Notes: generated by a model from the sequence alone, not told the origin. Shown: positions 25,680-35,887, counted from the first letter of the stretch. The stretch: 64,000 nt of DNA from an uncultured Prevotellaceae bacterium (GCA_900543815.1 UQST01000011.1:1-64000); one strand, 5' to 3'. Made by a program: numbers and translations.

Positions 25680-26996
25680 TTACTTGAAAAGTGTGTCGCT
25701 CAGTGCCTGGAGGGCATTCTTCTTATCCTTGTCGTGAACCAGGAATGAGATATTGTGGTTGGAACCACCATAGCTGATCATGCGCAGAGGGATGGAGCGA
25801 AGCGCCTCGCAAGCCAGTGACTCGAATCCCACATTGCTGGAAGCCAAGTCACCCACTACGCAGATAATGACCATATTGTAATCTACGTTGACCGTACCAT
25901 ACTTCTTCAGCTCATCAATGATGTCGGCGAGATGGGAGGCATTGTCGATTGTTACCGACACTCCAACCTCGCTCGTGCACACCATATCAATGCTGGTCTT
26001 GTAGGTCTCAAAGATTTCGAAGACCTTACGAAGGAACCCATGAGCCAAAAGCATGCGGCTGCTCTGTATCTGGATGCAGATGATGCCTTCCTTGGCGGCC
26101 ACTGCCTTGATGGTGCCAGCCTGGAACTCGTTGTTGATGATAGTGCCGGGAGCCGATGGATCCATGGTGTTGAGCAGGCGTACAGGCACTCCAGCAAACT
26201 TCGCAGGCTGGATGCATGTGGGATGCAGTATCTTGGCTCCGAAATATGCAAGCTCTGCAGCTTCCTCGAAGTGCAGTTGACGCACGGGCAATGTGTGCTC
26301 CACCACACGTGGGTCGTTATTGTGCATGCCATCGATGTCTGTCCATATCTGTATCTCTTCGGCCTGAATGGCAGCACCCAAGAGGCATGCGGTATAGTCG
26401 GAACCGCCGCGCAACAGATTGTCAATCTCGCCGTAGGCATTGCGGCAGATGAATCCCTGGATGATGTAAATCTCCTGGCCCGCATTCTCCTTCAGCGCCT
26501 GAGTGCACTTCTCGCGGATGTAGTTGAAGTCAGGATCGGCATTCTTATCGGTACGCACAATATCAAGAGCGCTCAGAAGCACGGTTTTCACACCCTGCTC
26601 CAGCAGATAGTTGGTCACCATGTTGGTGCTCATGATCTCGCCCTGAGCGAGAATCACCTTCTCCTCGAACGAGGTGAAATGCACTTTGGTGAACGAACGG
26701 AGGTAGTCAAATTCCTCGTGCAGGAATGTGAGCGTCTTGTTCTTCCACTCCTCGGTGCTGTATAACTCTTCCACATGAGCGTGGTACTTCTGCTCCAGGC
26801 GGTTGATTATGGTGTTGGCTCCTTCGGGGTTCTTCTTGTATAGATAGTCGGAGATTTCCACCAAGGTGTTTGTTGTACCCGACATGGCAGAGAGCACCAC
26901 CAGCTTGGGCTGGCCGTCTGAGGTGATCAGCTTAGCTACGTCTTGCATTCTTTGCGGCGTGCCAACAGACGTGCCGCCAAATTTCATCACTTTCAT
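25680..26996 (-). CDS. lysC: Aspartate kinase (monofunctional)
   Basis: This enzyme phosphorylates aspartate, the first step to lysine, threonine and methionine. The start at 26996 gives [14 protein letters not shown], the canonical kinase opening, and 438 residues. Other motifs are [15 protein letters not shown] near 210, TDIDGM and two C-terminal ACT-type regulatory domains beginning about residue 290. There is no homoserine dehydrogenase domain, so this is not ThrA. The upstream open frame reaches 27080 inside ftsE but lacks homology. Confidence 0.96.
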   Translation of the reverse strand: MKVMKFGGTSVGTPQRMQDVAKLITSDGQPKLVVLSAMSGTTNTLVEISDYLYKKNPEGANTIINRLEQKYHAHVEELYSTEEWKNKTLTFLHEEFDYLRSFTKVHFTSFEEKVILAQGEIMSTNMVTNYLLEQGVKTVLLSALDIVRTDKNADPDFNYIREKCTQALKENAGQEIYIIQGFICRNAYGEIDNLLRGGSDYTACLLGAAIQAEEIQIWTDIDGMHNNDPRVVEHTLPVRQLHFEEAAELAYFGAKILHPTCIQPAKFAGVPVRLLNTMDPSAPGTIINNEFQAGTIKAVAAKEGIICIQIQSSRMLLAHGFLRKVFEIFETYKTSIDMVCTSEVGVSVTIDNASHLADIIDELKKYGTVNVDYNMVIICVVGDLASSNVGFESLACEALRSIPLRMISYGGSNHNISFLVHDKDKKNALQALSDTLFK

Positions 26997-27028
26997 TTCT
27001 ACTGTGTGTTGAAGTGTGTATATCCTTA

Positions 27029-27730
27029 TTATATATTCTCTGTAGTTGGTTGTGCGGCCAGTTGTCCGTCCTTGCAGCAATATACGCTGCCGGGGAAGTA
27101 GTCGGGCCAGAGCATGTTGTGGGTGCTGACGATGACCGCTGCGTGATACTGCCTGCGCACCTCATCAAGCAAAGCCATTGTCAATTCACCATTCTCGGAG
27201 TCCAGATTGCCGGTCGGTTCATCAGCGAGGATGATGCTGGGTGTATTGAGCAAAGCTCTGGCGATGCACACTCTCTGCTGTTCGCCACCCGAAAGTTCGA
27301 AGGTGCGCTTGCCTGCTTGATCCTGAAGTCCTACCATTTCCAGAACTTCCTCAATGCGCTCCTGTCTCTCTCTCTTCTTGCTCCAGCCCGTTGCGCAAAG
27401 CACAAAATCGAGATTGGCTTGCACGTTGCGGTCGTGCAGCAGCTGAAAGTCCTGGAACACTATACCCATCTGCCTTCTGAGCGCAGGCAACTGTCGGGTG
27501 CGCAGGTGCAGCATGTCCAGGCCAAGCACACGTGCTTCGCTGCCCGAGCAGGGCAGTTCGCCGTATATAGTCTTCAGCAAAGATGTCTTTCCGCTGCCCA
27601 CAGGGCCGGTCAAATACACCATTTCGCCTTTGCCCACAGCCAGGTTGATACCGCTGAGCACAGTATGTTCTCCGCGTGCGATGCTTACATCAACGTATTT
27701 GACAATGTGTCCGGCATTCTCCATGTGCAT
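27029..27730 (-). CDS. ftsE: Cell division ATP-binding protein FtsE-like
   Basis: A 233-residue ABC ATPase with Walker A GPVGSGKTS near 41-49, Q-loop FQDFQLL, signature ELSGGEQQRVCIARALL near 143-159, Walker B IILADEPTGNLD and the H-loop STHNM. Together with FtsX, FtsE couples the division ring to peptidoglycan hydrolases. No ftsX is adjacent here, which is common in this phylum where the two genes are separated. It lies between hisIE and lysC on the same strand with short gaps. Confidence 0.88.
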   Translation of the reverse strand: MHMENAGHIVKYVDVSIARGEHTVLSGINLAVGKGEMVYLTGPVGSGKTSLLKTIYGELPCSGSEARVLGLDMLHLRTRQLPALRRQMGIVFQDFQLLHDRNVQANLDFVLCATGWSKKRERQERIEEVLEMVGLQDQAGKRTFELSGGEQQRVCIARALLNTPSIILADEPTGNLDSENGELTMALLDEVRRQYHAAVIVSTHNMLWPDYFPGSVYCCKDGQLAAQPTTENI

Positions 27731-27736
27731 GCTGTC

Positions 27737-28351
27737 TTAATGTTTCTTCCACCCTGGACAATGTCTCTCACGCAGTTCGGCTGCCATATCCTCGATGCGA
27801 AGTCCCTTGTGGGTGAGCAGTACAATCAGATGATAAATCATGTCGGAACCCTCATAGATAAGGCGGTCGTTGGTGCCGTTGGTAGCTTCGATGACCAGCT
27901 CGAGTGCTTCCTCACCCACCTTCTGTGCCATGCGGTTGAGTCCGTCGCGGAACAGACTGGTGGTGTAACTGCCCTCTGGCATTTCCTGATGACGCTTTTC
28001 GATGAAGTCACTCAGTTCTGCAAGGAAGAGCAGAGGCGACTTCTCGTTCTCTTCTCCCCAGCACGTATCGGTACCCTTGTGGCATGTGGGACCATCGGGA
28101 TGCACCTTCACAAGCAGAGTGTCGTTGTCGCAATCTACCTTTATATCCACCAGGTGGAGGAAGTTATTGCTTGTCTCGCCCTTTGTCCACAGGCACTTCC
28201 GTGAGCGGCTGTAGAATGTAACCAGTCCCGTAGCAATGGTCTTCTCGTATGCCTCCTTATTCATATAGCCCAGCATGAGCACCGTCTTGGTGTCTGCATC
28301 CTGGATTATGGCTGGCACAAGACCGCCAGACTTCTCGAAATCAATGTCCAT
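27737..28351 (-). CDS. hisIE: Bifunctional phosphoribosyl-AMP cyclohydrolase/phosphoribosyl-ATP diphosphatase
   Basis: HisIE performs steps 2 and 3 of histidine synthesis. ATG 28351 (MDIDFEKSGGLVPAIIQD) gives 204 residues. The N-terminal cyclohydrolase part contains MLGYMNKEAYEKT, SRSRKCLWTKGETS and metal ligands VDIKVDCDND...CHKGTDTCW. The C-terminal HisE part has GEEALELVIEA and SDMIYHLIVLL. It is the last his gene in the local order hisH-A-F-IE. Confidence 0.97.
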   Translation of the reverse strand: MDIDFEKSGGLVPAIIQDADTKTVLMLGYMNKEAYEKTIATGLVTFYSRSRKCLWTKGETSNNFLHLVDIKVDCDNDTLLVKVHPDGPTCHKGTDTCWGEENEKSPLLFLAELSDFIEKRHQEMPEGSYTTSLFRDGLNRMAQKVGEEALELVIEATNGTNDRLIYEGSDMIYHLIVLLTHKGLRIEDMAAELRERHCPGWKKH

Positions 28352-28377
28352 ATCTCTTGATTTTGTTTGGTTCAAAA

Positions 28378-29133
28378 TTAACATCTAACGCTTATGCCTT
28401 CCTCCTTGAGGTATTTCTTCAACTGAGGAATGCCTATTTCTCCGAAATGGAACACGCTTGCTGCCAGTGCAGCATCGGCGTGTCCGATGGTGAACGCATC
28501 TCTGAAATGCTCCATGGAGCCTGCTCCACCCGATGCGATGACGGGGATAGTGAGCCTGTCGGCCAGCATAGCCAAGGCTTCAAGGGCAAATCCGGTCTTC
28601 ACGCCATCGTGGTTCATGCTGGTGAAGAGTATTTCGCCAGCGCCTCTGTCGGCGGCTTCTGTTGCCCACTCAAGCAAGGGCTTCTCCGTGGGGATGCGCC
28701 CACCATTGAGGTAACACATCCATGTGCCGTTGTCCAGACGGGCATCAATGGCCACTACACACACTTGACTACCAAAGCGTGAAGCAGTCTCGGTGATGAG
28801 TTCAGGCCTGCGAAGCGCCGCGCTGTTCATGCTCACCTTGTCGGCTCCTGCTGCCAGCATGCGCTCCACATCGGCTATCTCGCTGATTCCACCGCCTACG
28901 GTGAAGGGGATGTTCACTCTCTCTGCCACACGCTCAACCGTTCTTGCGAACGTTTTTCTGCCCTCGTGACTTGCTGTTATATCTAAGAAGACCAGTTCGT
29001 CTGCCCCTTGACGGCTATACATTTCGCCCAGCTCAACGGGGTCTCCCGCCTGTCGGAGGTTCACGAAATTGGTTCCTTTCACTGTCTGTCCGTCCTTTAC
29101 GTCCAGACAAGGAACGATTCTCTTGGCTAACAT
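28378..29133 (-). CDS. hisF: Imidazole glycerol phosphate synthase subunit HisF
   Basis: HisF is the cyclase subunit that makes IGP and AICAR from PRFAR using ammonia from HisH. ATG 29133 ([20 protein letters not shown]) gives 251 residues in a TIM barrel. The catalytic Asp pair is in PCLDV (about 11) and AIDARLDNG (about 130). Phosphate-binding glycines occur in VGGGI and ASGGAGS. The start lies within the end of hisA (7-base overlap). Confidence 0.97.
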   Translation of the reverse strand: MLAKRIVPCLDVKDGQTVKGTNFVNLRQAGDPVELGEMYSRQGADELVFLDITASHEGRKTFARTVERVAERVNIPFTVGGGISEIADVERMLAAGADKVSMNSAALRRPELITETASRFGSQVCVVAIDARLDNGTWMCYLNGGRIPTEKPLLEWATEAADRGAGEILFTSMNHDGVKTGFALEALAMLADRLTIPVIASGGAGSMEHFRDAFTIGHADAALAASVFHFGEIGIPQLKKYLKEEGISVRC

Positions 29134-29891
29134 GCACCCTCCTTCAGGGATTCCCTGCATTGTTTGTTGTCCTGGGGAAAACGCTTGAGCAGTTCGTGGA
29201 TGTCAATCCGTCCTTCATAGATGGCTTTTCCGAATACCACTGCAGGCACTCCAGCACGCTCCAGCTCTGCAATATCCTCTATGCTGCTCACCCCTCCGCT
29301 GGCTATCAGATGCATGTTGGGGTAGGCTTTCATCAGATTGCTGTACATCCCGGTGGCTGTTCCCTGTAGCATACCATCGCGGCTGATGTCGGTACAAAGC
29401 ACATTGCGTGTGCCTTCCTCCATATATAGCTTGAGGAACTCATCCAGTTCCACAGGTGCATCTTCCTTCCAGCCATTGATGCTGATGCGGCCGTTTCTGA
29501 CATCGGCACCCAGTATGATATGTTCCGCTCCGTATTTCTCCAGCCATTGGAGGTAGGTGTGTGGGGCAGTTATGGCAATACTGCCGGCTGTGGCCAGCTG
29601 TGCTCCTGCGTCGAACACCTTGTCGAGGTCGTCGTCTGACTTGATTCCGCCACCGAAGTCAACACACAAACTTGTGGCTTTTGTCACAGCGCGAAGCACC
29701 CCGCAGTTCACCACATGCTTGCTGCGTGCACCGTCAAGATCCACCATGTGCAGCCTTCTGTAGCCTGCTTCTTCAAAGCGCATGGCCATTTCCACGGGGT
29801 CACCGTACTCACGGCTCTGCGCATAATCGCCCTGTGTAAGGCGTACGCAGCGTCCGTCTATAATGTCTATGGCAGGTATCAACTCTATCAT
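29127..29891 (-). CDS. hisA: ProFAR isomerase HisA
   Basis: HisA isomerises ProFAR to PRFAR, supplying HisF/HisH. The 254 residues form a TIM barrel with [18 protein letters not shown] near 6-23 (catalytic Asp 8), [21 protein letters not shown] with the second Asp near 129, [10 protein letters not shown], and [10 protein letters not shown] at the phosphate site. It overlaps hisH by 4 bases upstream and hisF by 7 downstream, in a tight operon. Confidence 0.97.
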   Translation of the reverse strand: MIELIPAIDIIDGRCVRLTQGDYAQSREYGDPVEMAMRFEEAGYRRLHMVDLDGARSKHVVNCGVLRAVTKATSLCVDFGGGIKSDDDLDKVFDAGAQLATAGSIAITAPHTYLQWLEKYGAEHIILGADVRNGRISINGWKEDAPVELDEFLKLYMEEGTRNVLCTDISRDGMLQGTATGMYSNLMKAYPNMHLIASGGVSSIEDIAELERAGVPAVVFGKAIYEGRIDIHELLKRFPQDNKQCRESLKEGAC

Positions 29892-30484
29892 ATCGCTCCC
29901 AGGAAATTGGTTAGAATCCGTTCGCCCACGCTTCCGCTTTTCTCAGGATGGAACTGGGTGGCCATGAAATTGCCCTTGCGCATAGCAGCGCTAAAGGGCA
30001 GGATATGTCGGGTGGTGGCAATGGTGAAGTCACACACCGGCACATAGAAACTATGCACAAAGTAAGCGAACGCACCTTCATCAAGCCCCTTGAGCAGACT
30101 GTCTTTGATGTCTTCCAACTGGTTCCAGCCCATGTGAGGCACTTTCTGCTCGTGGCATTGAGGCTGGAAACGGCTGACATTCGCGGGGAAGATGCCCAGG
30201 CAATCCACATCCCCCTCCTCTGAGTGCTCACACATTAGTTGTTGCCCGATGCAGATGCCCAGTACGGGTTGTGTGAGAGAGTATATCACTTGGTCGAGAC
30301 CATGGCTTCGCAGATAACTCATGGCATGACTGGCTTCGCCCTGACCTGGGAACACCACACGGTCTGCCCCTCTCAGCTCGTCGGCATTGTCTGTCAGTAT
30401 GGGCTCCACACCCACACGCTTGAGCGCATTCATTACCGAATGAATGTTCCCTGCATTGTATTTCACTACGGCTACTTTCATCAA
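29888..30484 (-). CDS. hisH: Imidazole glycerol phosphate synthase subunit HisH
   Basis: HisH is the class I glutamine amidotransferase that feeds ammonia to HisF. The 198 residues begin KVAVVKYNAGNIHSV after Met1/Met2. The nucleophile Cys is in VLGICIGQQLM near 75-85, and the His-Glu pair is in FHPEKSG near the C-terminus. It is the first gene of the local his cluster, with a good promoter 42 bases upstream. The hisG, hisD, hisC and hisB genes are not in this window. Confidence 0.97.
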   Translation of the reverse strand: MMKVAVVKYNAGNIHSVMNALKRVGVEPILTDNADELRGADRVVFPGQGEASHAMSYLRSHGLDQVIYSLTQPVLGICIGQQLMCEHSEEGDVDCLGIFPANVSRFQPQCHEQKVPHMGWNQLEDIKDSLLKGLDEGAFAYFVHSFYVPVCDFTIATTRHILPFSAAMRKGNFMATQFHPEKSGSVGERILTNFLGAI

Positions 30485-30525
30485 TCTCTTTGCTTGCCTT
30501 GCAGTCTCAGTCTTATTTCCGACCG

Positions 30526-30556
30526 CAAAGTTACGGCTTTTTTACGCCTTATACAA
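30526..30556 (-). promoter_or_regulatory. Promoter of the hisHAF-IE cluster
   Basis: On the minus strand, TTG (-33) at 30554-30556 and TAACTTTG (-7) at 30526-30533 have the usual 20-base spacer. This separates the his cluster from the upstream trp operon on the same strand. Confidence 0.75.
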
Positions 30557-30637
30557 TGTTATGCATTGGCAAATGGGTGCTTGCAGCCTACTTTCTGCGC
30601 CTTTTGCCTCCCTCTTTGCCCATATGTTCCTCTCGGC

Positions 30638-31414
30638 TTACTTGCTCAGTGCATCAAGCAGTGCATCCACTGCAGCCTGCGCATCTTGTGTCTCGTCAAG
30701 CAGTGTGACGAACTTGCTGCCGATTATCGCGCCTGCCGCATTGGCCTGTGCGCTCTCCAGCGTCTGCTTGTTGCTGATGCCGAAACCTATCATGCGCGGA
30801 TGCTTGAGGTGCATGTTGTTCACCTTATTGAAATAGGCTTGCTTGGCCAGCCCGAATTCCTTCTGCGCTCCTGTGGTTGAAGCCGAGCTCACCATATAGA
30901 TGAAGCCATCGGTATGCTCGTCGATGAAGTGGATGCGCTCCTCACTTGTTTCCGGCGTAATGAGCATGATGACCCTTATATCATACTTGTCTGCCACGGG
31001 TTTCACCTCTTCCAGATAGTCCTTGAAGGGGAGGTCGGGGATGATGACTCCATCCACATCGGCCTCGTGGCAGCGTTCGAAGAACTCTTCATAGCCCATG
31101 TGGAAGATGGGATTCAGGTAACCCATAAGGATGAGTGGCATATCCACCCCTCGCGCTCTTGCCTCCTTCACCTGGGCAAAAATCTTTCTCAATGTCATTC
31201 CATTGCGTAGAGCCTTGGTGGCAGCATCCTGGATGACTGGTCCGTCGGCCATGGGGTCGGTAAAAGGAATGCCCACCTCTACAAAGTCGATGTGATTCTT
31301 GTAGAGTGTCTCGATGATGTCCGGTGTACTATCCAGCGTCGGGTGTCCGGCACAGAAGTAGAGCGAGAGCAGACGCTCCCTTTTGTTCTCGAAAATCTTG
31401 TTTATTCTGTTCAT
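30638..31414 (-). CDS. trpA: Tryptophan synthase alpha subunit
   Basis: TrpA cleaves indole-3-glycerol phosphate and channels indole to TrpB. The 258-residue TIM barrel contains the catalytic Glu/Asp pair in VEVGIPFTDPMADGPVIQ near 46-63, then LMGYLNPI, DGVIIPDLPF, and the phosphate site GFGISNKQT. It is the last gene of the trp operon and overlaps trpF by 4 bases. Confidence 0.97.
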   Translation of the reverse strand: MNRINKIFENKRERLLSLYFCAGHPTLDSTPDIIETLYKNHIDFVEVGIPFTDPMADGPVIQDAATKALRNGMTLRKIFAQVKEARARGVDMPLILMGYLNPIFHMGYEEFFERCHEADVDGVIIPDLPFKDYLEEVKPVADKYDIRVIMLITPETSEERIHFIDEHTDGFIYMVSSASTTGAQKEFGLAKQAYFNKVNNMHLKHPRMIGFGISNKQTLESAQANAAGAIIGSKFVTLLDETQDAQAAVDALLDALSK

Positions 31415-32037
31415 GGTTTCTTTATTTTTCGGATGAATGTTCTTACCGCTTCGGCATCCTTCTCAGCAGGTGCTGTCTCAAAGCGGGAATTGATGTCTAT
31501 ACCCACGCAGTAGGGATGTTCCCATTCGCGCAGCCGCTGCCAGTCATCGGGACCGATGCCGCCCGACAGCAAGAAGGGTACTGGCCCGGAATAGGCTCCC
31601 AGGATATCCCAGTCAAACTGCATCCCGCTTCCGCCCATGCACTTGCATTTCGTGTCAAACACGAGCAGGTCTGCCACACCTCGGTAAGCGCCAGCTTGCT
31701 CGATGTCGGCCTCTTTGCTTACACTCACAGCTTTGATAAGTTGCAGACCTGTTGCCCTTTTGAGCTCATCGCATAATGCAGGCGTTTCATTGCCATGCAG
31801 TTGCATGTAGTCCAGGTTGAGCATCTCCTTCGCTGCCAAAACTTGCTGCATGGTAGGATTGACAAAGACGCCCACTCTGTGGCAGGCAGGCAGATGGCTC
31901 GGCCGACTGCTCACGTTGCGTGCGCTTCCTGCCCAGCAGATGAATCCCATCATGTCTGGCCGTGCTTCTTCTACAGAGCAGATGTTGTCTCCATCCCTCA
32001 TGCCGCACACCTTGATGACCACTGAACTGCCTTGCAT
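31411..32037 (-). CDS. trpF: Phosphoribosylanthranilate isomerase
   Basis: TrpF converts phosphoribosylanthranilate to CdRP. The 208-residue barrel has the general base Cys in VIKVCGMRDGDNI near 8-20, GFICWAGSARNV near 32-43, the catalytic Asp in LLVFDTKCK near 130, and LSGGIGPDDW at the phosphate site. It lies between trpC and trpA. TrpF and TrpC are separate proteins here, not fused as in E. coli. Confidence 0.95.
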   Translation of the reverse strand: MQGSSVVIKVCGMRDGDNICSVEEARPDMMGFICWAGSARNVSSRPSHLPACHRVGVFVNPTMQQVLAAKEMLNLDYMQLHGNETPALCDELKRATGLQLIKAVSVSKEADIEQAGAYRGVADLLVFDTKCKCMGGSGMQFDWDILGAYSGPVPFLLSGGIGPDDWQRLREWEHPYCVGIDINSRFETAPAEKDAEAVRTFIRKIKKP

Positions 32038-32060
32038 AGAATTCTTGTTTTGTCAAAATA

Positions 32061-32864
32061 TCATAATGTGTTCCCGATGCCACTGATGAAGCGGGCCAAC
32101 TCCATGCCGGGGTCGTCAGCCTTCATGAAGTGTTCGCCCATGAGGAAACCGCGGAAGCCTGCCTGCCGCAGCAGCATCACCGTCTGCGGATTGCCCAGTC
32201 CGCTTTCGCTCACCAGCACTCTGTCCTGTGGCAGAGAGGCAGACAGGCGGAAAGAGTTCTGTACATCGGTATGGAAAGTACCAAGGTCTCGGTTGTTCAC
32301 CCCAACCATATCCACGTCCAGACTGGCGTAGTCGAGTTCGTCCTCGGAGTGCAGTTCCATCAGCACCTCCAGTCCCAACTCATGTGCCATGGATGCCAGT
32401 GCACGTGCTTCTTGGAGCTTCAAGTCGGCGGCTATCAGCAGCACTGCATCGGCACCTGCAAGGCGGGCTTCAAACAGTTGGTACTCATCTACTACAAAGT
32501 CCTTGCGCAGGATGGGTTTATCTACCAGCGGTCTGGCTTTCTTCAAAAAGTCCAGACTTCCGCCAAAGTATTGGCTGTCGGTGAGGATGCTCAGGGCGGC
32601 AGCACCGTTTCTGGCATAGGCTGGTGGAATGACATCGGGCTGTCCGTCCTCCTTGATCCAGCCTTTTGACGGACTCTTGCGCTTGAATTCGGCGATGATG
32701 CCATATTGGTCTTCGTCCAGCGATCGGCTCATGTTCAGTGGGGCGGGGGAGGATTCGATGGCTTCCTCAACCATTGCGTGCAGGCGTCGCGGTGGTAGAA
32801 ACTCCTTTTGCCGGCGTACCTCCTCGCGCTTGTGAGCCACTATCTCTTCCAGTATATCCTTCAT
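32061..32864 (-). CDS. trpC: Indole-3-glycerol phosphate synthase
   Basis: TrpC closes the indole ring. The preferred start is 32864 (MKDILEEIVAHKREEVRRQK, 267 residues) because family homology begins there. Met at 32879 is an alternative. Substrate-binding residues appear in IAEFKRKSPSKGWI near 58-71, then LRKDFVVDEYQLFEAR, AVLLIA, VGVNNRDL and VSESGLGNPQ. A 23-base gap separates it from trpF, and a 22-base gap from trpD. Confidence 0.96.
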   Translation of the reverse strand: MKDILEEIVAHKREEVRRQKEFLPPRRLHAMVEEAIESSPAPLNMSRSLDEDQYGIIAEFKRKSPSKGWIKEDGQPDVIPPAYARNGAAALSILTDSQYFGGSLDFLKKARPLVDKPILRKDFVVDEYQLFEARLAGADAVLLIAADLKLQEARALASMAHELGLEVLMELHSEDELDYASLDVDMVGVNNRDLGTFHTDVQNSFRLSASLPQDRVLVSESGLGNPQTVMLLRQAGFRGFLMGEHFMKADDPGMELARFISGIGNTL

Positions 32865-32886
32865 TTCATCTCTCGTCAAAAGCCTT

Positions 32887-33882
32887 TTATGAATTGATGC
32901 TCACGAATTTGCGGAAGCACTCAAGCGCCTTTCCGCTTTCCAGCGACTCTCTGGCCATCTCCACGGTCTGTGCCATGGTAAGGTTCTTGTCCATGATGCT
33001 GATGCCGCATGCTGCATTGGCTATCACCACGTTCTTCTGTGCTTCGGTGGCTGTTCCGTGCAGGACTGCATCAAAGATGGCGGCAGCCTGTTCGGGTGTA
33101 CTGCCTCCGTAGAGCTCTTCGGGCGTTGTATATCGCAATCCCATCTCCACGGGAGTATAGACTCGCTCGTATAGGCGCGTCATCACTTTGAACTCGCTGG
33201 TAAGGGAAATCTCGTCGTAGCCGTCGTAGCTCGTCACTACACCGAAGTTGTCACCTATCTTCTGATGCACACTCGTATAGAGGCGCAACTGGCTTTGCGT
33301 GGCTGTACCATGCAGAGAATTCTTTGGCCGGCAGGGGTTGAGCAGCGGCCCCAGGATGTTGAAGCAGGTGGCAGTACCCAGCCCTTTGCGTACAGGGCCG
33401 ACGTTCTTCATGCCATAGGCAAAGAGGGGAGCGTGCATATAGCACACGCCAGACTGCTCGATGGAGCGTCGGAGCTGGCTTTCGTCGTCGGTGAACTTCA
33501 CTCCGTGTATTGCCAGCACGTTGCTCGCGACGCTCACGCTGCTGCTTCCGCCGTTGCCGTGCTTGCTCACCAGATAGCCTGCACCCGCAATGACAAATGC
33601 CGAACAGGTGCTTATGTTGAATGTGTTCTTGCCGTCACCGCCTGTGCCCACAATGTCGAGTGTGTTCAGGTCATCCAGATGAACGCGCTTGCCAGTCTCG
33701 AGCAAGCCATCGCGGAAACCCAACACCTCATCCACGGTGATGCCACTGATCTGCAGGGCAGTGAGCAGCGCTGATATCTGCACGGGGGTGTAGGCATCGC
33801 GGGTGATGCCTATCATTATGTCGTGAGTCTCCTGGCTGCTCAGGGTATCGCCGGCAATCAGTTTCTCCAAGTACTTTTTCAT
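32887..33882 (-). CDS. trpD: Anthranilate phosphoribosyltransferase
   Basis: TrpD transfers phosphoribose from PRPP to anthranilate. The 331 residues show the glycine-rich PRPP loop DIVGTGGDGKNTFNIST near 76-92, KHGNGGSSSVS near 108, and GPLLNP near 178. It is a stand-alone TrpD without a fused TrpG. It is 32 bases downstream of trpG, and its start ATG is preceded by AGGATT. Confidence 0.97.
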   Translation of the reverse strand: MKKYLEKLIAGDTLSSQETHDIMIGITRDAYTPVQISALLTALQISGITVDEVLGFRDGLLETGKRVHLDDLNTLDIVGTGGDGKNTFNISTCSAFVIAGAGYLVSKHGNGGSSSVSVASNVLAIHGVKFTDDESQLRRSIEQSGVCYMHAPLFAYGMKNVGPVRKGLGTATCFNILGPLLNPCRPKNSLHGTATQSQLRLYTSVHQKIGDNFGVVTSYDGYDEISLTSEFKVMTRLYERVYTPVEMGLRYTTPEELYGGSTPEQAAAIFDAVLHGTATEAQKNVVIANAACGISIMDKNLTMAQTVEMARESLESGKALECFRKFVSINS

Positions 33883-33914
33883 AATCCTTCCATTTAAGTG
33901 AATTGGCGCTTTTG

Positions 33915-34478
33915 TCAGTGCTTGAGCCAGTTGGCAATAATCTTCCTGCCCTCTGGAGTGAGCACGCTCTCGGGATGGTACTGTATTCCGCGCACGTCGT
34001 ATTGCTTGTGACGAAGCGACATTATCTGTCCTTCCTCGCTCACGCTGGTCACTTCCAGACAGTCGGGAAGCCCCTCGTTATCTACCACCCACGAGTGGTA
34101 ACGGCCTACCTGCACTTGTGCGGGCAACCCCTTATATATATAGTCGGGGGCGGTGATGCTGATGGTGGATGCTATGCCGTGGAATACCTGGCTCAGGTTG
34201 GTGAGCTTTCCTCCGAAATACTCTCCGATGGCCTGATGCCCGAGGCACACTCCCAGGATGGGTTTGACGGGCGCATAGGCATCTATAACGTCCATCAGCA
34301 GGCCAGCCTCTGTGGGAATGCCTGGTCCGGGCGACAGTATTATCTTGTCAAAAGACTTGAGTTCGGGCAGGCGGAACTGGTCGTTGCGCACCACGCTCAC
34401 CTCTGCGCCCAATTCCTTCACCAGGTGTGCCAGGTTATAGGTGAAGGAGTCGTAGTTGTCTATGATGACTGTCTTCAT
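33915..34478 (-). CDS. trpG: Anthranilate synthase glutamine amidotransferase subunit
   Basis: TrpG supplies ammonia to TrpE for anthranilate formation. The 187 residues show IDNYDSFTYNLAHLV near 5-19, LSPGPGIP near 52, the nucleophile Cys in LGVCLGHQAIGE near 77-88, and the His-Glu site in YHPESVLTPEG near the end. It overlaps the 3' end of trpE by 4 bases. Its partner trpE carries a premature stop, so whether TrpG has a functional partner is open. Confidence 0.97.
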   Translation of the reverse strand: MKTVIIDNYDSFTYNLAHLVKELGAEVSVVRNDQFRLPELKSFDKIILSPGPGIPTEAGLLMDVIDAYAPVKPILGVCLGHQAIGEYFGGKLTNLSQVFHGIASTISITAPDYIYKGLPAQVQVGRYHSWVVDNEGLPDCLEVTSVSEEGQIMSLRHKQYDVRGIQYHPESVLTPEGRKIIANWLKH

Positions 34479-35887
34479 ATCTTCTCTGCTATTTCAATGG
34501 CTTTGCGCAAGGCTCCCAACTTGTTGTTCACCTCCTGCAACTCATATTCCACATCGCTCTTGGCCACAATGCCTCCGCCTGCCTGGAACCACAATTCACC
34601 ATTGCGACTCACAAAGGTGCGTATGGTGATGGCCTGGTTGAGACTGCGGTTGAAGCCTATGAAGCCCACGCAACCGCCATAGGCTCCGCGGCAATGCGGC
34701 TCATACTGGCTGATCAGTTGCATGGCTCTCACCTTAGGTGCACCCGACAGAGTGCCTGCCGGGAAGGTGTCGATGAAGGCTTGCACCGCATCGCACCCCT
34801 CATCGAGGATTCCGCTCACACGGCTCACCAAATGGATGACGTGGCTGTAGAACTGCATATCCTTGTAGAACTCCACCTTCACAGCGTGGCAGTTTCGGCT
34901 CAGATCGTTGCGTGCCAGATCTACCAGCATCACGTGTTCGGCATTCTCCTTGGGATCGTTGCGCAGGTATTCGGCATTGCGGCGGTCTGTCTCGGGGGTG
35001 CCTGTACGCTTGGTGGTACCTGCTATGGGGTCGATATACGCTTTGCGTCCCTCGATGCGGCAGTGTGTTTCGGGGCTGGAACCGAATATGCGAAAGCCTC
35101 CGAAGTCGAAGTAGAACAGGTAGGGGCTGGGATTGATGCTCCTCAAGGCTCGATAGAGCTTGAAGTCATCGCCCTCATAACGCTGCTTGAAGCGGCGCGA
35201 GAGCACTATCTGAAACACATCGCCGCGCAGGCAGTGTGCTATTCCGCGGCGTATGTTCTCGCGATGCTCATCGTCGGTGAGCGTACTCCAGCAGTCTCCC
35301 ACGGGGTGGAAGTCAAACGGGCGCACCATAGTGGCGCTGTTGATAATCCGCTCCAGGTCGGCCAGATGGTCGGTGGCTCCGTCGGGCAAGAGCTGCATGA
35401 TGATCAACTCATTGCGGAAGTGGTCGAAGATGATGGTGTCGCGGAACAACAGGTAGAGCACATCGGGAGCATCGTTTTCGGCCTAAGTCTCATCCTTCAC
35501 CTGTATGTTCTCAAAGTAGCGCACGGCATTGAACGAGGTGTAACCCCACAGTCCGCATGCCTCCTGTCTGTCACCCTCGATGGTGAAAGCGTCCAGAAAG
35601 CGGTTGATGAGCTGGGCGGTGCCAAACTCGCTGGTCATCGCATGCTCCTCGCAGGTTCCGTCGGGAAAGCGCAGGAGTCCCATGCCGTGGGATACACTCA
35701 CCGATGCTATGGGATGGGCAGAGATGAATGACTTGGCATTTTCGCTGCCATGATAGTCCGAGCTCTCCATAAGCGCACTTTGGGGAGACAGATCGCGCAT
35801 CTTCATATATACGCTCACGGGAGTGAGCAGGTCGCCCAGGATACGCTTCGAGACGGTATGATAATGGTATTGCTTAGATGTTGTCAT
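34475..35887 (-). pseudogene. trpE: Anthranilate synthase component I, interrupted by an in-frame amber codon
   Basis: The frame from ATG 35887 ([12 protein letters not shown]) to 34475 would encode a normal-length TrpE of about 470 residues, but codon 135 is TAG (35483-35485). Upstream, the N-terminal regulatory half ends GYTSFNAVRYFENIQVKDET. Directly downstream, in the same frame, AENDAPDVLYLLFRD resumes, followed by the complete chorismate-binding half (DVFQIVLSRR, AGTTKRTGTPETD, HVMLVDLARNDL, GTLSGAPKVRAM). Nothing is shifted, so one base change would restore the gene. Either it is a nonsense mutation causing Trp auxotrophy, or the TAG is suppressed, or the C-terminal half is re-initiated (a GTG lies at 35461). 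TAG ends other genes here (rarA), so global recoding is unlikely. It overlaps trpB by 14 bases and trpG by 4. Confidence 0.9.

Noticed and set aside
35483..35485. TAG reassigned to an amino acid in this genome
   Set aside because: rarA and other genes end normally at TAG, so global recoding is not supported. Local suppression remains possible.
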